DNA from: Fodinibius sp034521915 | Lineage (GTDB): Bacteria; Bacteroidota; Rhodothermia; Balneolales; Balneolaceae | Assembly (NCBI RefSeq): GCF_034521915.1 | Contig: NZ_JAXHLU010000020.1 | Span: 45,395 to 109,394, forward strand | Direction of reading: 5' to 3' | Length of the DNA stretch: 64,000 nucleotides | Part shown: piece by piece, positions 19,022 through 29,068 of the stretch | Layout: each line of letters begins with the position of its first letter | Numbering within the stretch: position 1 is the first letter of the stretch | Translations under genes and position numbers: made by a program | The notes under the pieces: model-generated | Seen by the model: the letters and a program-made list of their open reading frames with translations, nothing else | Told to the model about the DNA's origin: nothing | The model's database searches: none

Positions 19022-19946
19022 TCAGTATATCAACCTTTTAAAATCGGGAGAAGTGGTTGCCTTTCCTACGGAAACGGTATACGGTCTCGGTGCTGATGCC
19101 AAAAATCCCGATGCCATAAAAAAAGTCTTTGAAATAAAGGGACGTCCCTCCGACAACCCGCTCATTGTACATATTGCTGACAAGAAACAGGTTGAAGATT
19201 TTGCTTCAGAAATTACAGATGATGCCCAAAAACTGATGGATGCGTTCTGGCCGGGTCCTCTTACGCTCATCTTTAAAAAGAAGCCGGAAGTGCTGGATAT
19301 TATTACTGCCGGACTGGATACCGTAGCCCTGCGCTGGCCCAAGCATCCGCTTTCGCAACAACTTATAGCACTGGCCGGACCGGTGGTAGCCCCCAGCGCC
19401 AACTCATCGGGCAAACCGAGCCCTACCAAAGCAGAGCACGTCAAAGAAGATTTTGGGGATGATTTTCCCGTTGTGGATGCCGGAGAAACCGAGATCGGAC
19501 TTGAATCTACGGTATTGGACATCACCTCTGAACCTTATACTATTTACCGTCCCGGTGCGGTTAGTGCAGATGATATTTCCAGCATCATTGACAAAGAGGT
19601 TATTCAGGAAAGTAATTCTTCAACAGATGAAACGGCCAAAAGTCCCGGTACCAAATATTCACACTACTCCCCGGAAGCGAAAGTCCAATGGATAAGCGGC
19701 GGCGATGCCACTTTTGTAGAGGAAGCGCTATATCTTCTACACAGCCGTCCTGCTCCCCGAAAAAACAGCCGTGTTATTCATTACGATGGGAATTTTAATA
19801 AAATGGCCCATGAATTATACGATCGATTTCGCCATGCCGATCATCAACATTTGGAGTATGTATTCATTGAACCCTTCTCAGATGAGCAGCTCCAAAAACC
19901 GATTGTGCAAGCGCTACAAAACCGTATTTCGAAGGCTATAGGCTAA
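19014..19946 (+). CDS. Threonylcarbamoyl-AMP synthase, Sua5-type (two-domain)
   Basis: 310 residues. It makes threonylcarbamoyl-AMP for the t6A37 modification of ANN-decoding tRNAs. The YrdC domain shows VAFPTETVYGLGADA, KGRPSDNPLIVHI, FWPGPLTLIF, VAPSANSSGKPSPT and GLESTVLDI. A C-terminal extension follows the linker SPGTKYSHYSPEAKV, the hallmark of the longer Sua5 form rather than the short TsaC. The ATG overlaps the mfd stop by 8 bp and is preceded by GGGAGGT inside mfd, so it is translationally coupled to mfd. Confidence 0.93.
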   Translation: MLDQYINLLKSGEVVAFPTETVYGLGADAKNPDAIKKVFEIKGRPSDNPLIVHIADKKQVEDFASEITDDAQKLMDAFWPGPLTLIFKKKPEVLDIITAGLDTVALRWPKHPLSQQLIALAGPVVAPSANSSGKPSPTKAEHVKEDFGDDFPVVDAGETEIGLESTVLDITSEPYTIYRPGAVSADDISSIIDKEVIQESNSSTDETAKSPGTKYSHYSPEAKVQWISGGDATFVEEALYLLHSRPAPRKNSRVIHYDGNFNKMAHELYDRFRHADHQHLEYVFIEPFSDEQLQKPIVQALQNRISKAIG

Positions 19947-20090
19947 TCCCAATTTTATTGATTAGCAATCACTTCTACATAGTTGCCTCTTATAAAGAAT
20001 TAAAACATCTATTCCCCCAATACCCATACAATAATAAACTGCTAGTTGATTCTGAGTTTGATAGTTTTTAGTATTTAATTCTATTTAGTT

Positions 20091-20146
20091 AGTATTAACA
20101 AATTAATACTGTTGTTTCCTTAATACCTACAAACAGAACTGTTTGT
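20091..20146. promoter_or_regulatory. Two palindromes upstream of the thioredoxin/TPR gene
   Basis: In the 272-bp spacer before the gene at 20219 lie AGTATTAA-CAAA-TTAATACT (20091-20110) and, 18 bp on, ACAAACAGAACTGTTTGT (20129-20146; 8-bp arms, 2-bp centre). The second has the compact geometry of a dimeric repressor operator. Neither is followed by a T run, so terminators for the previous gene are unlikely. Confidence 0.4.
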
Positions 20147-20218
20147 GTAACAATAGATTATGGAATTAGTATTATAAAGTGATCTACTCATATTTATTAC
20201 AATAATAAAGTACATACT

Positions 20219-22162
20219 ATGAACTATTCACATAAACTTATTGGCACGTTGTTGATGATATTTCTACCCGTGATCTCTGCTGTGGCTCAACAAAGTCCGA
20301 TTACTATAACACCGGAAAAACCCACAGCTGGAGATACCATCGAGGTATACTACAACCCCTCTGCTGAGATGGCTAATATTTCTAATCCGAATAATTTAAC
20401 GCTGGTTTTTGGTCACTCAAATTTTTATGAATTGCCAGACGATCTGGATATGAAACAGCAGGGAGATCGCTGGTCTGTATCCTGGAAAGTACCTAACTAT
20501 GCAGAATTTGCTTCCTTTTATTTTAAGTCCGACAAAAAAACTGATAAAGGCGTCGGCGATCACCTTTATGAAATGTATGTTTACAATGAAAATGGTACCC
20601 CAGTTGACGGAGCTTATCAACAAAAGGGATTCAGTCTCCGAAAACGATATCAGAACCCTAAGAAAGCCGATTCAGTAAGAATTGGATTATACAAGAAGCA
20701 ACTCAAAGATAATCCAGATGATAAATTCACCGAATTGCGCTTGCTAAACGCACGAATGAGCCTCGAACCATCCAAAAAAGAACAGTTGCAAAAAGAAGCG
20801 TATCAAATCATAGAAGAAAACTTCGAGCAAAATTCAGATTCCGAAAAATCCCTTCGCAAATTGGTTCGAGCATATCGCATTATGAAGGACAATGTGAAAG
20901 CTGATTCGATAAGGCAAAAAGCCATTGAAAAATATCCCACAGGCCGAATGGCTATCAGGGATCTGCGGGGCAAGGTTCGGGATATGAAGCATTCGACTGA
21001 AAAGTTAGATGCTCTTTTAAAAATCCTGGAACATACTGAATCCGAGATAACCCGAACCAATACGTATGAGCAGCTATTTGATTATTACAAAGAAGAAGGA
21101 AACACAGAAGAGATGGTTAAATATGCTAAAAAGATCGAAACGAGCAACTGGCCCTGGAAAGTGAATCAATTAAACAGTATCGCTAATGGATTTGCTGAAA
21201 AAGGCGACAGTCTGGAGCTCGCACTTTCTTATGCAGAAAAAGCATTGGCAGCTGTTCCCAAAGAAGCTGTCGGATCTGTTCGATTTATCAGCAAGGATGA
21301 ATTTGTCGTAGGTCATGTTGAAGATTCGGTGGCAACCAAAGAACGGAACAAAGATAAAAGCAGAGTGCTGGCAACATTGGGATTAATCCACATGAAAATG
21401 AACCAGCTCGATAAAGCTGAAGAGACACTTCAAAAAGCTATCGAATTGGCAAATACCAGATCCTCTAAAAAGAATATTGCTCAGTTATATATGAAGACGG
21501 ATCGACCAAAGAAAGCCTTTGATATCTATTGGGAGATATTGATGGATGAGCCCACCAATAAAGAGTACAAAGATAAATTACGGGAGGCATATATCGCCTA
21601 CAATGGATCTGAAGCGGGATTTCAAGATAAGACCCAAAAAATTAACAAAGCCTGGGAGAAAAAAATGAGAAAAAAATATAAAAAGGAACGCCCTAATAAG
21701 GAAGCCCCCTCTCTAGGTCATATAACAGATCTTGACGGCAATAAAATTGACACAAGTTCCTTAGATAACAAAATTGTAATTATCGACTTTTGGGCAACCT
21801 GGTGCGGGCCTTGCCTTGATTCTTTTCCTCATTTCCAAAATATGTACGAAGAGTATCAGGAAAATTCCAATGTGAAATTTATGATTGTTAATGACGGGCG
21901 CACCGACTCAATCGAGGATATCCTAAAATGGAAGGAAGATCAGGACTACACTTTTCCTATATACTATGATGTGAACTCAAAAGCTTCGAAAGCTTTTGGC
22001 GTTCGGGGTCTTCCCACAACCTATATTTTGGGCAAAGATGGCAATATCAAATTTAAAAAGATGGGCTTTGAAGGACCTATCATGGAGAAAAAGGTAAGGC
22101 TTAACATTGAAATGCTCTTGGATAAAAAACAGTCAGCTGACCAAGCATCGGCCCAAAAATAA
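20219..22162 (+). CDS. Exported TPR/thioredoxin-fold (TlpA/ResA-like) protein
   Basis: 647 residues. A signal peptide (MNYSHKLIGTLLMIFLPVIS, cleavage near VAQ) precedes a beta-rich N-terminal domain, a long helical middle with TPR-like repeats (LDKAEETLQKAIELANTRSS) and a C-terminal thioredoxin domain from about residue 495. The redox motif is FWATWCGPC (about residue 528) and the cis-proline stretch is GVRGLPTTYILGKDG. TlpA/ResA-like proteins reduce or guard thiols in the periplasm, for instance in cytochrome c maturation. Its substrate is not shown by the context. Two palindromes upstream suggest its own regulator; a strong terminator follows. Confidence 0.85.
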   Translation: MNYSHKLIGTLLMIFLPVISAVAQQSPITITPEKPTAGDTIEVYYNPSAEMANISNPNNLTLVFGHSNFYELPDDLDMKQQGDRWSVSWKVPNYAEFASFYFKSDKKTDKGVGDHLYEMYVYNENGTPVDGAYQQKGFSLRKRYQNPKKADSVRIGLYKKQLKDNPDDKFTELRLLNARMSLEPSKKEQLQKEAYQIIEENFEQNSDSEKSLRKLVRAYRIMKDNVKADSIRQKAIEKYPTGRMAIRDLRGKVRDMKHSTEKLDALLKILEHTESEITRTNTYEQLFDYYKEEGNTEEMVKYAKKIETSNWPWKVNQLNSIANGFAEKGDSLELALSYAEKALAAVPKEAVGSVRFISKDEFVVGHVEDSVATKERNKDKSRVLATLGLIHMKMNQLDKAEETLQKAIELANTRSSKKNIAQLYMKTDRPKKAFDIYWEILMDEPTNKEYKDKLREAYIAYNGSEAGFQDKTQKINKAWEKKMRKKYKKERPNKEAPSLGHITDLDGNKIDTSSLDNKIVIIDFWATWCGPCLDSFPHFQNMYEEYQENSNVKFMIVNDGRTDSIEDILKWKEDQDYTFPIYYDVNSKASKAFGVRGLPTTYILGKDGNIKFKKMGFEGPIMEKKVRLNIEMLLDKKQSADQASAQK

Positions 22163-22178
22163 TGGTAACACTTATATC

Positions 22179-22212
22179 AAAAGGCCTGCGATAAAAGCAG
22201 GCCTTTTTTATT
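22179..22212 (+). terminator. Rho-independent terminator
   Basis: Stem AAAAGGCCTGC (22179-22189) with GCAGGCCTTTT (22197-22207), a 7-nt loop and a following T-rich run. It ends the thioredoxin/TPR gene and, with flanking A residues on the other side, may also stop the convergent M1 peptidase transcript. Confidence 0.85.
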
Positions 22213-22229
22213 TTAAACTCTATTCGCCA

Positions 22230-24209
22230 CTAATTCTTATTTGTTGATTTATTTCCAGCCGAATCGGCTTTCCACAAATTATTTTCAGGATTCACATCCG
22301 GAAATTCTTTATTGGGATCAATTACTACCTTCTGAAGCGGTGATGTTGAATCGTATTTGAAAAGCCACTCATTTCCACGATGCCAGGTATGGACAGGAAA
22401 TTCTACAATTTCGGTTTTTCCATTCTTCTGAGTGATTTCCATCTTCACCGGCATCACCAATTTACCTTTATTTTTAATACGAATAAAAGCTCCCTTTGAA
22501 GGATCCTCTTTGGTATATGCCACCTTATCTACCGCCTGATCCATAGTCCACGTCTTTTCAAACCAGCCGCGCCAAAACCAGTCCAGTTCGCGACCCGTAA
22601 CATCTTCGATGGTATTGAAAAAATCATCGGGTGTGGGATGTTTATACGCCCAGCGATCGACATAGGCATTTATGGCTTCATCAAAAAGTTCTTTCCCAAT
22701 TATCGATTCGCGAAGAATTTGCAGGCCAAGTGCCGGTTTATAATACGATACGCGGCCAAAATTACCCTCTTGAATTTGATCTGGGGCGGTCATAATGGGC
22801 TCGGTATTTTTGCTCGTCAACCAGCTATTTAGGAAACGAGCATTGCGGGGATTATGATATTCTCCATCATTAAAATTAGCAGTGCTTAAACTATTGATAA
22901 AGGTGTTAAATCCTTCATCCATCCAGGCATGTTCGCGTTCGTTAGATCCTACAATCATGGGAAACCACTCATGACCAAACTCGTGATCGGTAACACCCCA
23001 TAAGCCGGCTCCTTTCGCTTGCCAGCTGCAAAATACAATGCCAGGATATTCCATTCCCCCTACCGTACCGGCCACATTAATCGCATTAGCATATGGGTAC
23101 GGCATTAAATAATCAGAATAAAATTCAATCGAACCCTTCACATATTCAGTTGAACGCCCCCACGCCGAGTCACCGGCAACTTCTTTAGGATACACCGACA
23201 TAGCCATGGCCTGTTCATTATCAGGCAAATTAATCCGCGCTGCATCCCATACAAACGCTTTCGATGCCGCCCAGGCAACATCACGTGTATTTTCCATCTT
23301 GTATTTCCAGGTCAGTCGGTCCTTTCCGCTGGGACGAGATTCCTCAGTACCCACCTCATCTTTTCGAATGATATACACTCGCTCATCACTATTTCGGGCT
23401 TTCTCCATCCGCTTTTGCTGTACTTTCGTAAGTACATCTTCGGGATTTAAAAGCTCACCGGAAGCCACAACCACATATTCAGCCGGAACTGTAATAGAAT
23501 AATTGAAGGTCCCATATTCCATATAAAACTCACCGGCTCCCAGATACGGCATCACATTCCATCCCTTCAGATCATCGTAAACCGCCATTCGAGGATACCA
23601 TTGCGCAACTTCATAGATAACACCATTTTTCGTATCAAGGCGTCCCAGTCGATCAGACCCCTCCTCTGGGACTTTAAAACTATAGTCAATATTGATTTGC
23701 AGCTTACCGCCTTCGGCTTTGAGAGCCTCTCTGAGATTCAGCTTTAAATTGGTATCAACAGTATGGGTTTCAGGTTTATAAGTATCACCATTATGTGTTA
23801 TTTGGATATTTTCTATTTTGATGCCCCCATCAAAACCCTCGTTACCAAACCGTGCCCCTCCGGGTGGCGTCAGTTTAGCACCCCAAGAGTCCTCCTCGAA
23901 CAGATCCTGATCAAGCTGAAGCCATACAAACTTCAAATTCTGCGGACTATTGTTGGTATAATCAATGGTAATAGAGGTTTCTATTTTGTGCTGATCGGGG
24001 TAAAGCTGTGCATCAATAGTATAATCAGCAACATTTTGCCAGTAATCTTCGCCCGGCTCACCGCTGGCACTTCGATATTGTGTACTTTCCCCGGTTTCAT
24101 AAGGAAAAAATTCTTCCTGAACCGTATTCAATTTTTGTTCTTGTGCATGCACTTGTGTTGCCATCACCATGGACAAAAACAGAACTAATACGAACTTTAC
24201 TTTCATCAT
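22230..24209 (-). CDS. M1 family metallopeptidase, exported
   Basis: About 659 residues from the ATG at 24209 (the frame opens 15 codons earlier, but the signal peptide MMKVKFVLVLFLSMVMATQ ending at VHAQ starts here). Aminopeptidase N fold: the substrate-anchoring motif is GGMEYPGIVF in place of GAMEN, and the zinc motif is HEFGHEWF with the third ligand Glu in WMDEGFN 18 residues later, so catalytic residues are complete. A C-terminal beta domain follows. It is likely periplasmic or outer-membrane-associated. It converges with the thioredoxin/TPR gene; its upstream spacer contains a decayed M42 peptidase fragment. Confidence 0.92.
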   Translation of the reverse strand: MMKVKFVLVLFLSMVMATQVHAQEQKLNTVQEEFFPYETGESTQYRSASGEPGEDYWQNVADYTIDAQLYPDQHKIETSITIDYTNNSPQNLKFVWLQLDQDLFEEDSWGAKLTPPGGARFGNEGFDGGIKIENIQITHNGDTYKPETHTVDTNLKLNLREALKAEGGKLQINIDYSFKVPEEGSDRLGRLDTKNGVIYEVAQWYPRMAVYDDLKGWNVMPYLGAGEFYMEYGTFNYSITVPAEYVVVASGELLNPEDVLTKVQQKRMEKARNSDERVYIIRKDEVGTEESRPSGKDRLTWKYKMENTRDVAWAASKAFVWDAARINLPDNEQAMAMSVYPKEVAGDSAWGRSTEYVKGSIEFYSDYLMPYPYANAINVAGTVGGMEYPGIVFCSWQAKGAGLWGVTDHEFGHEWFPMIVGSNEREHAWMDEGFNTFINSLSTANFNDGEYHNPRNARFLNSWLTSKNTEPIMTAPDQIQEGNFGRVSYYKPALGLQILRESIIGKELFDEAINAYVDRWAYKHPTPDDFFNTIEDVTGRELDWFWRGWFEKTWTMDQAVDKVAYTKEDPSKGAFIRIKNKGKLVMPVKMEITQKNGKTEIVEFPVHTWHRGNEWLFKYDSTSPLQKVVIDPNKEFPDVNPENNLWKADSAGNKSTNKN

Positions 24210-24363
24210 AATATTTAACCGTCGTTTTGTTTTTAAAAAAAATAGATTTATCAATCCGGACTAAACAGTCTGGTTACAATGTTTTAGATTTATATTAGCA
24301 TCTAAAATGATTGATACCGAGCCCTGCTCAGAACAGTTACAGTCAATATTTTAAAATAACCAA

Positions 24364-24530
24364 TTCTACGGGGAACAGATAGCGGACAAAGCAGAGAAAT
24401 AAGTGCACTTGGGATGCCAAATTTTGATACATATGCCATAACTATCGGAGCCGGGAGAACGCTGACATCTTCGCTTTAAATTCAATGTTCATTTTTGCCG
24501 GCACTATTTACAACAAACTCAATAATTTTT
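24364..24530 (-). pseudogene. Decayed fragment of an M42 peptidase gene
   Basis: Minus-strand translation gives KIIEFVVNSAGKN, then a stop and frame change, then KFGIPSALISL. The intact M42 peptidase of this window (31787-32866) has KIVEFVEDVAGKN and TGIPSALISL in the same order and spacing. DNA similarity to about 31880-32050 is visible throughout, e.g. GCACTTGGGAT and CAACAAACTC, in the same relative order. The reading frame has stops and at least one indel and the remainder of the gene is absent. The rest of the 24255-24740 spacer shows no other feature that I recognise. Confidence 0.72.
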
Positions 24531-24740
24531 GACGGATTAAAGCTATCAGAGACCAGTGAAACTTAAAAATAGAATGGAATTTGCATTCATCGGTAAATTC
24601 TATGAACAAATTAAAACGTACTGTACCAAGATATTTGAAATATTATGAATTGATTAAATTTATATTATTGGAAAATATTTCTCAATTTGAGATAGTCATA
24701 CCTGTTTTATTTAGTGTATAATCACTGAGACATAGTAAGA

Positions 24741-25313
24741 ATGGACTCCATTTCTGATGACCAATTTTCTGCGTGGGCTCGAAGTATTCGAAACGGCGAC
24801 GAAATTGCTTTTAAAAATATGTTTGATGCAACCTTTGAAAACTATGTGCGATATGCCTGGCGGTTTACCAAGAACAAAGATACTGCCATGGATATTGTTC
24901 AGGAAAGTTTTATCAAACTTTGGCAGATACGTTCGAATCTGGATCCTTCAAAATCCTTGAAAACCTATTTATACCAGATAGTTAAAAATAATGCACTCAA
25001 TTACCTCCGCGATACACCTCAAGACAGCGCACAATTGGATGACCTCCAAATTGCTGATGAAAGTTCAGTAGTTTTTAAAGAAGAACAAGAATCAGAATTA
25101 TTAGAACCGTTAAAAAAGTGGATTGATGAATTACCTGACAGACAGCAGGAAGCATTTAAATTAAGTAGGTATGAAGGGCTTTCCCATGATGAAATTGCTG
25201 AAATCATGGATATATCGGCACGTACAGTGAATAATCATATTGTTGCGGCACTCAATAACCTTCAGGAAAGGTACAAAACCTACAAGGACGTTAATGACAA
25301 ACATTATGAATAG
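24741..25313 (+). CDS. ECF RNA polymerase sigma factor (FecI-like)
   Basis: 190 residues. Sigma region 2 is NYVRYAWRFTKNKDTAMDIV followed by QESFIKLWQ, and region 4 is LPDRQQEAFKLSRYEGLSHD with EIAEIMDISARTVNNHI, the -35-reading helix-turn-helix. The length and the lack of regions 1 and 3 identify an extracytoplasmic-function sigma factor of the Bacteroidota expansion. The next two genes are a FecR-type anti-sigma factor and a TonB receptor with an N-terminal signalling domain, so the three should form a cell-surface signalling relay. The FecR start overlaps its stop by 8 bp. Confidence 0.94.
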   Translation: MDSISDDQFSAWARSIRNGDEIAFKNMFDATFENYVRYAWRFTKNKDTAMDIVQESFIKLWQIRSNLDPSKSLKTYLYQIVKNNALNYLRDTPQDSAQLDDLQIADESSVVFKEEQESELLEPLKKWIDELPDRQQEAFKLSRYEGLSHDEIAEIMDISARTVNNHIVAALNNLQERYKTYKDVNDKHYE

Positions 25314-26265
25314 TAAAAATTCCTTTAACAACTGGCTTGCTGAATTCCTGGATACATTGGATCAGGAAGAGCAGGAAAACGTTGAGAAAATTTGGAAAGA
25401 AGCAAAAAAAACTGATGAAAGTCAGAATGTATCTGTTTCCGAAAAGGAAAAGGATGACGTATTTGCTAATATTGCATCACAAACTGGAATTGATACAGAA
25501 GCTAAACAAGATAAACCGCAAACGGCTGAAATCAGAACATTGAATTGGAGATGGATAGCAGCTGCAGCAGTTATCATTATAGCGGCAGGGTTGTCTTTTC
25601 TTACAATACCGGTCCAATACTCAGCCTCCTATGGGGAATTGACTACCGTAACTTTGCCTGACGAATCTACGGTAACGCTCAATAGCGGCTCATCAATCAC
25701 ATACAATCGATTGTTCAATTTTACGGACAGAGAAGTTTCTTTAGAGGGTGAAGCGTATTTTGAAGTTAAAAATGGAAATCTTCCCTTTAAAGTACATACC
25801 TCAAACGCCATCGTAAAAGTATTAGGAACTTCTTTTAATATTCGCTCCTGGCAAGATAGTAAGGTACCCGAAACCTCAGTGCTTTTAACAGAAGGATCCC
25901 TTGCTTTTTATCCTACCAAGAATCCAGATGAGTCGGTGATTCTGGAACCCGGTCAAAAAAGCATCCTCAAAAATTTTGATGGAATTCCGGAACAACCTTT
26001 TGATGTTTCTAAAGATAAAACTTTAGCATGGATGAATAATCAATTTGCCTTCGAGAATATGCCTTTGATACAGATCATCAGGGAAATTGAAAGGCGATTT
26101 GATCTTGATATCCAAGTAAAACCCCAAGAGGTGTTATTTGATACTCTCACTATTTACTACAACCAGAAAGTGGATGCCGAACAGATTGTACAGGATATTT
26201 GTCAGAGCAAAGCTTTAAACTATCGGAAAATAAATGGCGGATTTATCATAGAAAATAAGCGATAA
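25306..26265 (+). CDS. FecR-type transmembrane anti-sigma factor
   Basis: About 319 residues from ATG 25306 (an in-frame ATG at 25294 is also possible; the frame itself opens inside the sigma gene). The N-terminal cytoplasmic helix bundle (FNNWLAEFLDTLDQEEQENV) would bind the sigma factor. One membrane segment, WRWIAAAAVIIIAAGLSFL, is at about 77-96. The periplasmic FecR domain shows TLPDESTVTLNSGSSITYN and EGEAYFEVKNG, and the C-terminal STN-like domain (DUF4974 type) has MPLIQIIREIERRFDLDI. It is expected to pass the ligand signal from the receptor to the sigma factor. Confidence 0.93.
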   Translation: MNSKNSFNNWLAEFLDTLDQEEQENVEKIWKEAKKTDESQNVSVSEKEKDDVFANIASQTGIDTEAKQDKPQTAEIRTLNWRWIAAAAVIIIAAGLSFLTIPVQYSASYGELTTVTLPDESTVTLNSGSSITYNRLFNFTDREVSLEGEAYFEVKNGNLPFKVHTSNAIVKVLGTSFNIRSWQDSKVPETSVLLTEGSLAFYPTKNPDESVILEPGQKSILKNFDGIPEQPFDVSKDKTLAWMNNQFAFENMPLIQIIREIERRFDLDIQVKPQEVLFDTLTIYYNQKVDAEQIVQDICQSKALNYRKINGGFIIENKR

Positions 26266-26287
26266 TCAATTCTTTTACCGAATCGGC

Positions 26288-29068
26288 ATGAAATTAAAGA
26301 GTATACTGCTATTCATTTTATTTTTGCTATCAATATCTTCCGGTTTTGCTCAGAACAATAGCAGAACGATATCCGAAAGATATACCCTCCTGTTTCGCGG
26401 AACACCCATCGAAGAAGCCATTAAAGAGCTTGTAGACAAAACTCAAATTGACCTTATCTATGATCCGTCAATCTTAAGCTCTCAACAAGTTTTCAGCCTT
26501 TCGAAAAATCAAACTCCCGAACAGATTCTTTCCAATATTCTGGAAGACACCAACCTGGATTATATCCAGCTTTCCTCGGGCACGTATGTCATCATTAAAT
26601 CTGCTCAAAACCAATCTCGTTATGGCAGTTTGGCCGGTATGGTACTTGATAAACGTACCGGCAAACCTCTTGAAGACGCAAATATTTTAATTGCTGATGC
26701 TTCTACCGGAGCTTCTTCCAACCGCGCGGGACGGTTTACCATTGGTCCATTATTAACCGGTAAATATAGAGTAACCGTTACCTATGTAGGTTACAAAACT
26801 GCAAGAGATACTATTTCCATCCCTCTAAAAAGTAACAACCCACGTAAGTTTTACTTAGAATCTCGTCCGGTATTTATTGAACCACTGGTAGTATCTAGTA
26901 TACAACCAAGACTACCCTATAATAAATCAGGAAGCGAAGAGGTGAATAACCTAACAGAAACACTTTCTTCCTATACAGGTTCTCCCGATGCCATGAAAAG
27001 TATACAATCCGTAATGGGTGTTAATTTCAGCATTCCTTTGGCGGATTTTAATATTCAGGGTGGAGCGGAAGGAGAACACCAGGTTATGCTGGACGGTGTG
27101 CCTATTTATAATCCCGTCAGTTTTGGCAGGCTGACCGGTGCCTTTAGTCCCTACGCCCTACAAAAAGTTACTGTACACAAAGCCGGTTACCGACCTTCGG
27201 TCGGAAGTCAGCTCTCCGGTATTATTTCTATAAACCAAGACTTGCCGGCTGATGAGGAAAACAATGCCATGCTGCAGGCTGATCCGCTTAGCCTAAATGG
27301 CCGGATAAACCTAACACCTTCACTTGGTAAAGGGATTGAGTATAAAACTATGGTAGCAGGTAGGAGCAATATCTGGAGATGGTACCAAAAACCTACTCTT
27401 TCCAACACCCTTGAAAATTGGGATAACCTGGATCCCATAATTTCCGGAAACCTCATTGACAATGGCATGGATGGAGTGCTTTTTGACCAAGCTAGACACC
27501 AATCGGATGTCAATTTCTATGATTTCCACTGGAGCAATGAAATAGTTTTCAATGATTTTCATACAACTTATTTTAGCTATTATCGCGGTAAAAACTACCT
27601 TCAGACCCGCTTACTTTCCAATAACAGTGATCAGGATGGAATCCCTGAATCGATGTATACCCGCGATACCTATGACTGGTTGAACGATATATTGCGATTG
27701 GAACATAATTGGCTAATCAATTCCCGTTGGCAGGCCCAATTCAGTCTTTCCTATTCCAATCATTACTCCAACCATCACTTTGGCATGGCAAGCACTGAGG
27801 ATATTGCTTCAGTACCCGACAATAATACCCAGCTGATAAATAACCTGGATCAATATATTGATAACCAACCTCATACGGGTGATCAGAATTTAATCAGACA
27901 GTACTCTTTTGATGCAAGTTTTGAATATAGCCTGAATCGGAATCATAAACTGAATTTCGGTATTGAGCCGAAAATCGTAGATTACTCTTTTAAGCTTTCT
28001 GATCTATTTTACCACTTTTCTTCTTCCCGCCGTTCAACCTTTATGCTATCAGGATTTCTGGAAGATGAATATAATCTTGATTTCAATACAAAAATTACCG
28101 CGGGATCAAGATTTACCTATGTCCCAAATCGGCAGAACTTTTATCTGGAGCCCCGGCTTTCTGCCCAAACTGATTTCCAGGAAACGGCCTTGGGCTTTGT
28201 TTCACTGAAGTTTTCAGGAGGATTATACCGGCAGTATGTAAATCAGTTTGATGTAACCAATGTAGGTCCCAGTTCCATTGTTCCTTCTATCCGTTTTTGG
28301 GTACCGGTTGACTTTACTACAGATGTACCGAAGTCATATCACGCCAGTTCTGAGATTCTTGTGGAACCCCAGGAAACGCTGTCACTAAAATGGGAAGGTT
28401 ACTATAAATGGAACCCTACTATTTTAATGCTTGACTACCATGCCCTTCTGGAGCAGCCTGATGATCCAAATGCCAAATTTAACCGTCAGAGTACTTTTGT
28501 TGAACATGGTAAAAGGTATAGCTACGGAATCGGTATAAGTGCTGAAAAACTATTTGAGGAGCTGATGATGGAATTAAGCCTGTCTTATGAGTACAGTATT
28601 GCCAAGCAAAGGAGTCCCAAGCGATTCAATAGCCAATATGTCACCGCACCTTGGAATGAACCTCACAAGCTTACGGCCGCTATCAACTGGAATATATTTT
28701 CCTCTTTCATGTTAACAGTCAGGTGGCAAAGCATCTGGGGAAGAAGCTGGGCCTTCAACAAAGCATACTATGATTACCTCCCCATCAATAATAATCGCTC
28801 ACAATATGGCACCGTCGATTTCAACAGCCCATCCAACGATACCCTAAGTCCCTATCACCAGCTCGATGTAGGATTAAACTGGTCATTGGATTTAAACGAT
28901 TCAGAACTTCAGCTCAGACTGGATCTGGTCAATTTATTAGATCGTAAAAATACTCTGGAAAAGAGACTGATCCCCGAACAATCATCCCAGGGTACCCTGC
29001 AGTACGCCATCCAACGAAAAACCCTGCCCGGACTCACCCCTTCTGTCGGTATTCGATTTATTTATTAA
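26288..29068 (+). CDS. TonB-dependent receptor with N-terminal STN signalling domain
   Basis: 926 residues. Signal peptide MKLKSILLFILFLLSISSG ending at FAQ. The STN (secretin/TonB short N-terminal) domain spans about 30-105 (IEEAIKELVDKTQIDLIYDP); a carboxypeptidase-regulatory-like beta domain follows (GMVLDKRTGKPLEDANILIA, about 117-198), then a plug (FNIQGGAEGEHQVMLDGVPI) and a long beta-barrel ending in the aromatic SVGIRFIY, as outer-membrane barrels do. The STN domain makes it a transducer that works with FecR and the sigma factor upstream. The substrate is unknown; no SusD partner follows, which argues against a glycan SusC. Confidence 0.93.
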   Translation: MKLKSILLFILFLLSISSGFAQNNSRTISERYTLLFRGTPIEEAIKELVDKTQIDLIYDPSILSSQQVFSLSKNQTPEQILSNILEDTNLDYIQLSSGTYVIIKSAQNQSRYGSLAGMVLDKRTGKPLEDANILIADASTGASSNRAGRFTIGPLLTGKYRVTVTYVGYKTARDTISIPLKSNNPRKFYLESRPVFIEPLVVSSIQPRLPYNKSGSEEVNNLTETLSSYTGSPDAMKSIQSVMGVNFSIPLADFNIQGGAEGEHQVMLDGVPIYNPVSFGRLTGAFSPYALQKVTVHKAGYRPSVGSQLSGIISINQDLPADEENNAMLQADPLSLNGRINLTPSLGKGIEYKTMVAGRSNIWRWYQKPTLSNTLENWDNLDPIISGNLIDNGMDGVLFDQARHQSDVNFYDFHWSNEIVFNDFHTTYFSYYRGKNYLQTRLLSNNSDQDGIPESMYTRDTYDWLNDILRLEHNWLINSRWQAQFSLSYSNHYSNHHFGMASTEDIASVPDNNTQLINNLDQYIDNQPHTGDQNLIRQYSFDASFEYSLNRNHKLNFGIEPKIVDYSFKLSDLFYHFSSSRRSTFMLSGFLEDEYNLDFNTKITAGSRFTYVPNRQNFYLEPRLSAQTDFQETALGFVSLKFSGGLYRQYVNQFDVTNVGPSSIVPSIRFWVPVDFTTDVPKSYHASSEILVEPQETLSLKWEGYYKWNPTILMLDYHALLEQPDDPNAKFNRQSTFVEHGKRYSYGIGISAEKLFEELMMELSLSYEYSIAKQRSPKRFNSQYVTAPWNEPHKLTAAINWNIFSSFMLTVRWQSIWGRSWAFNKAYYDYLPINNNRSQYGTVDFNSPSNDTLSPYHQLDVGLNWSLDLNDSELQLRLDLVNLLDRKNTLEKRLIPEQSSQGTLQYAIQRKTLPGLTPSVGIRFIY

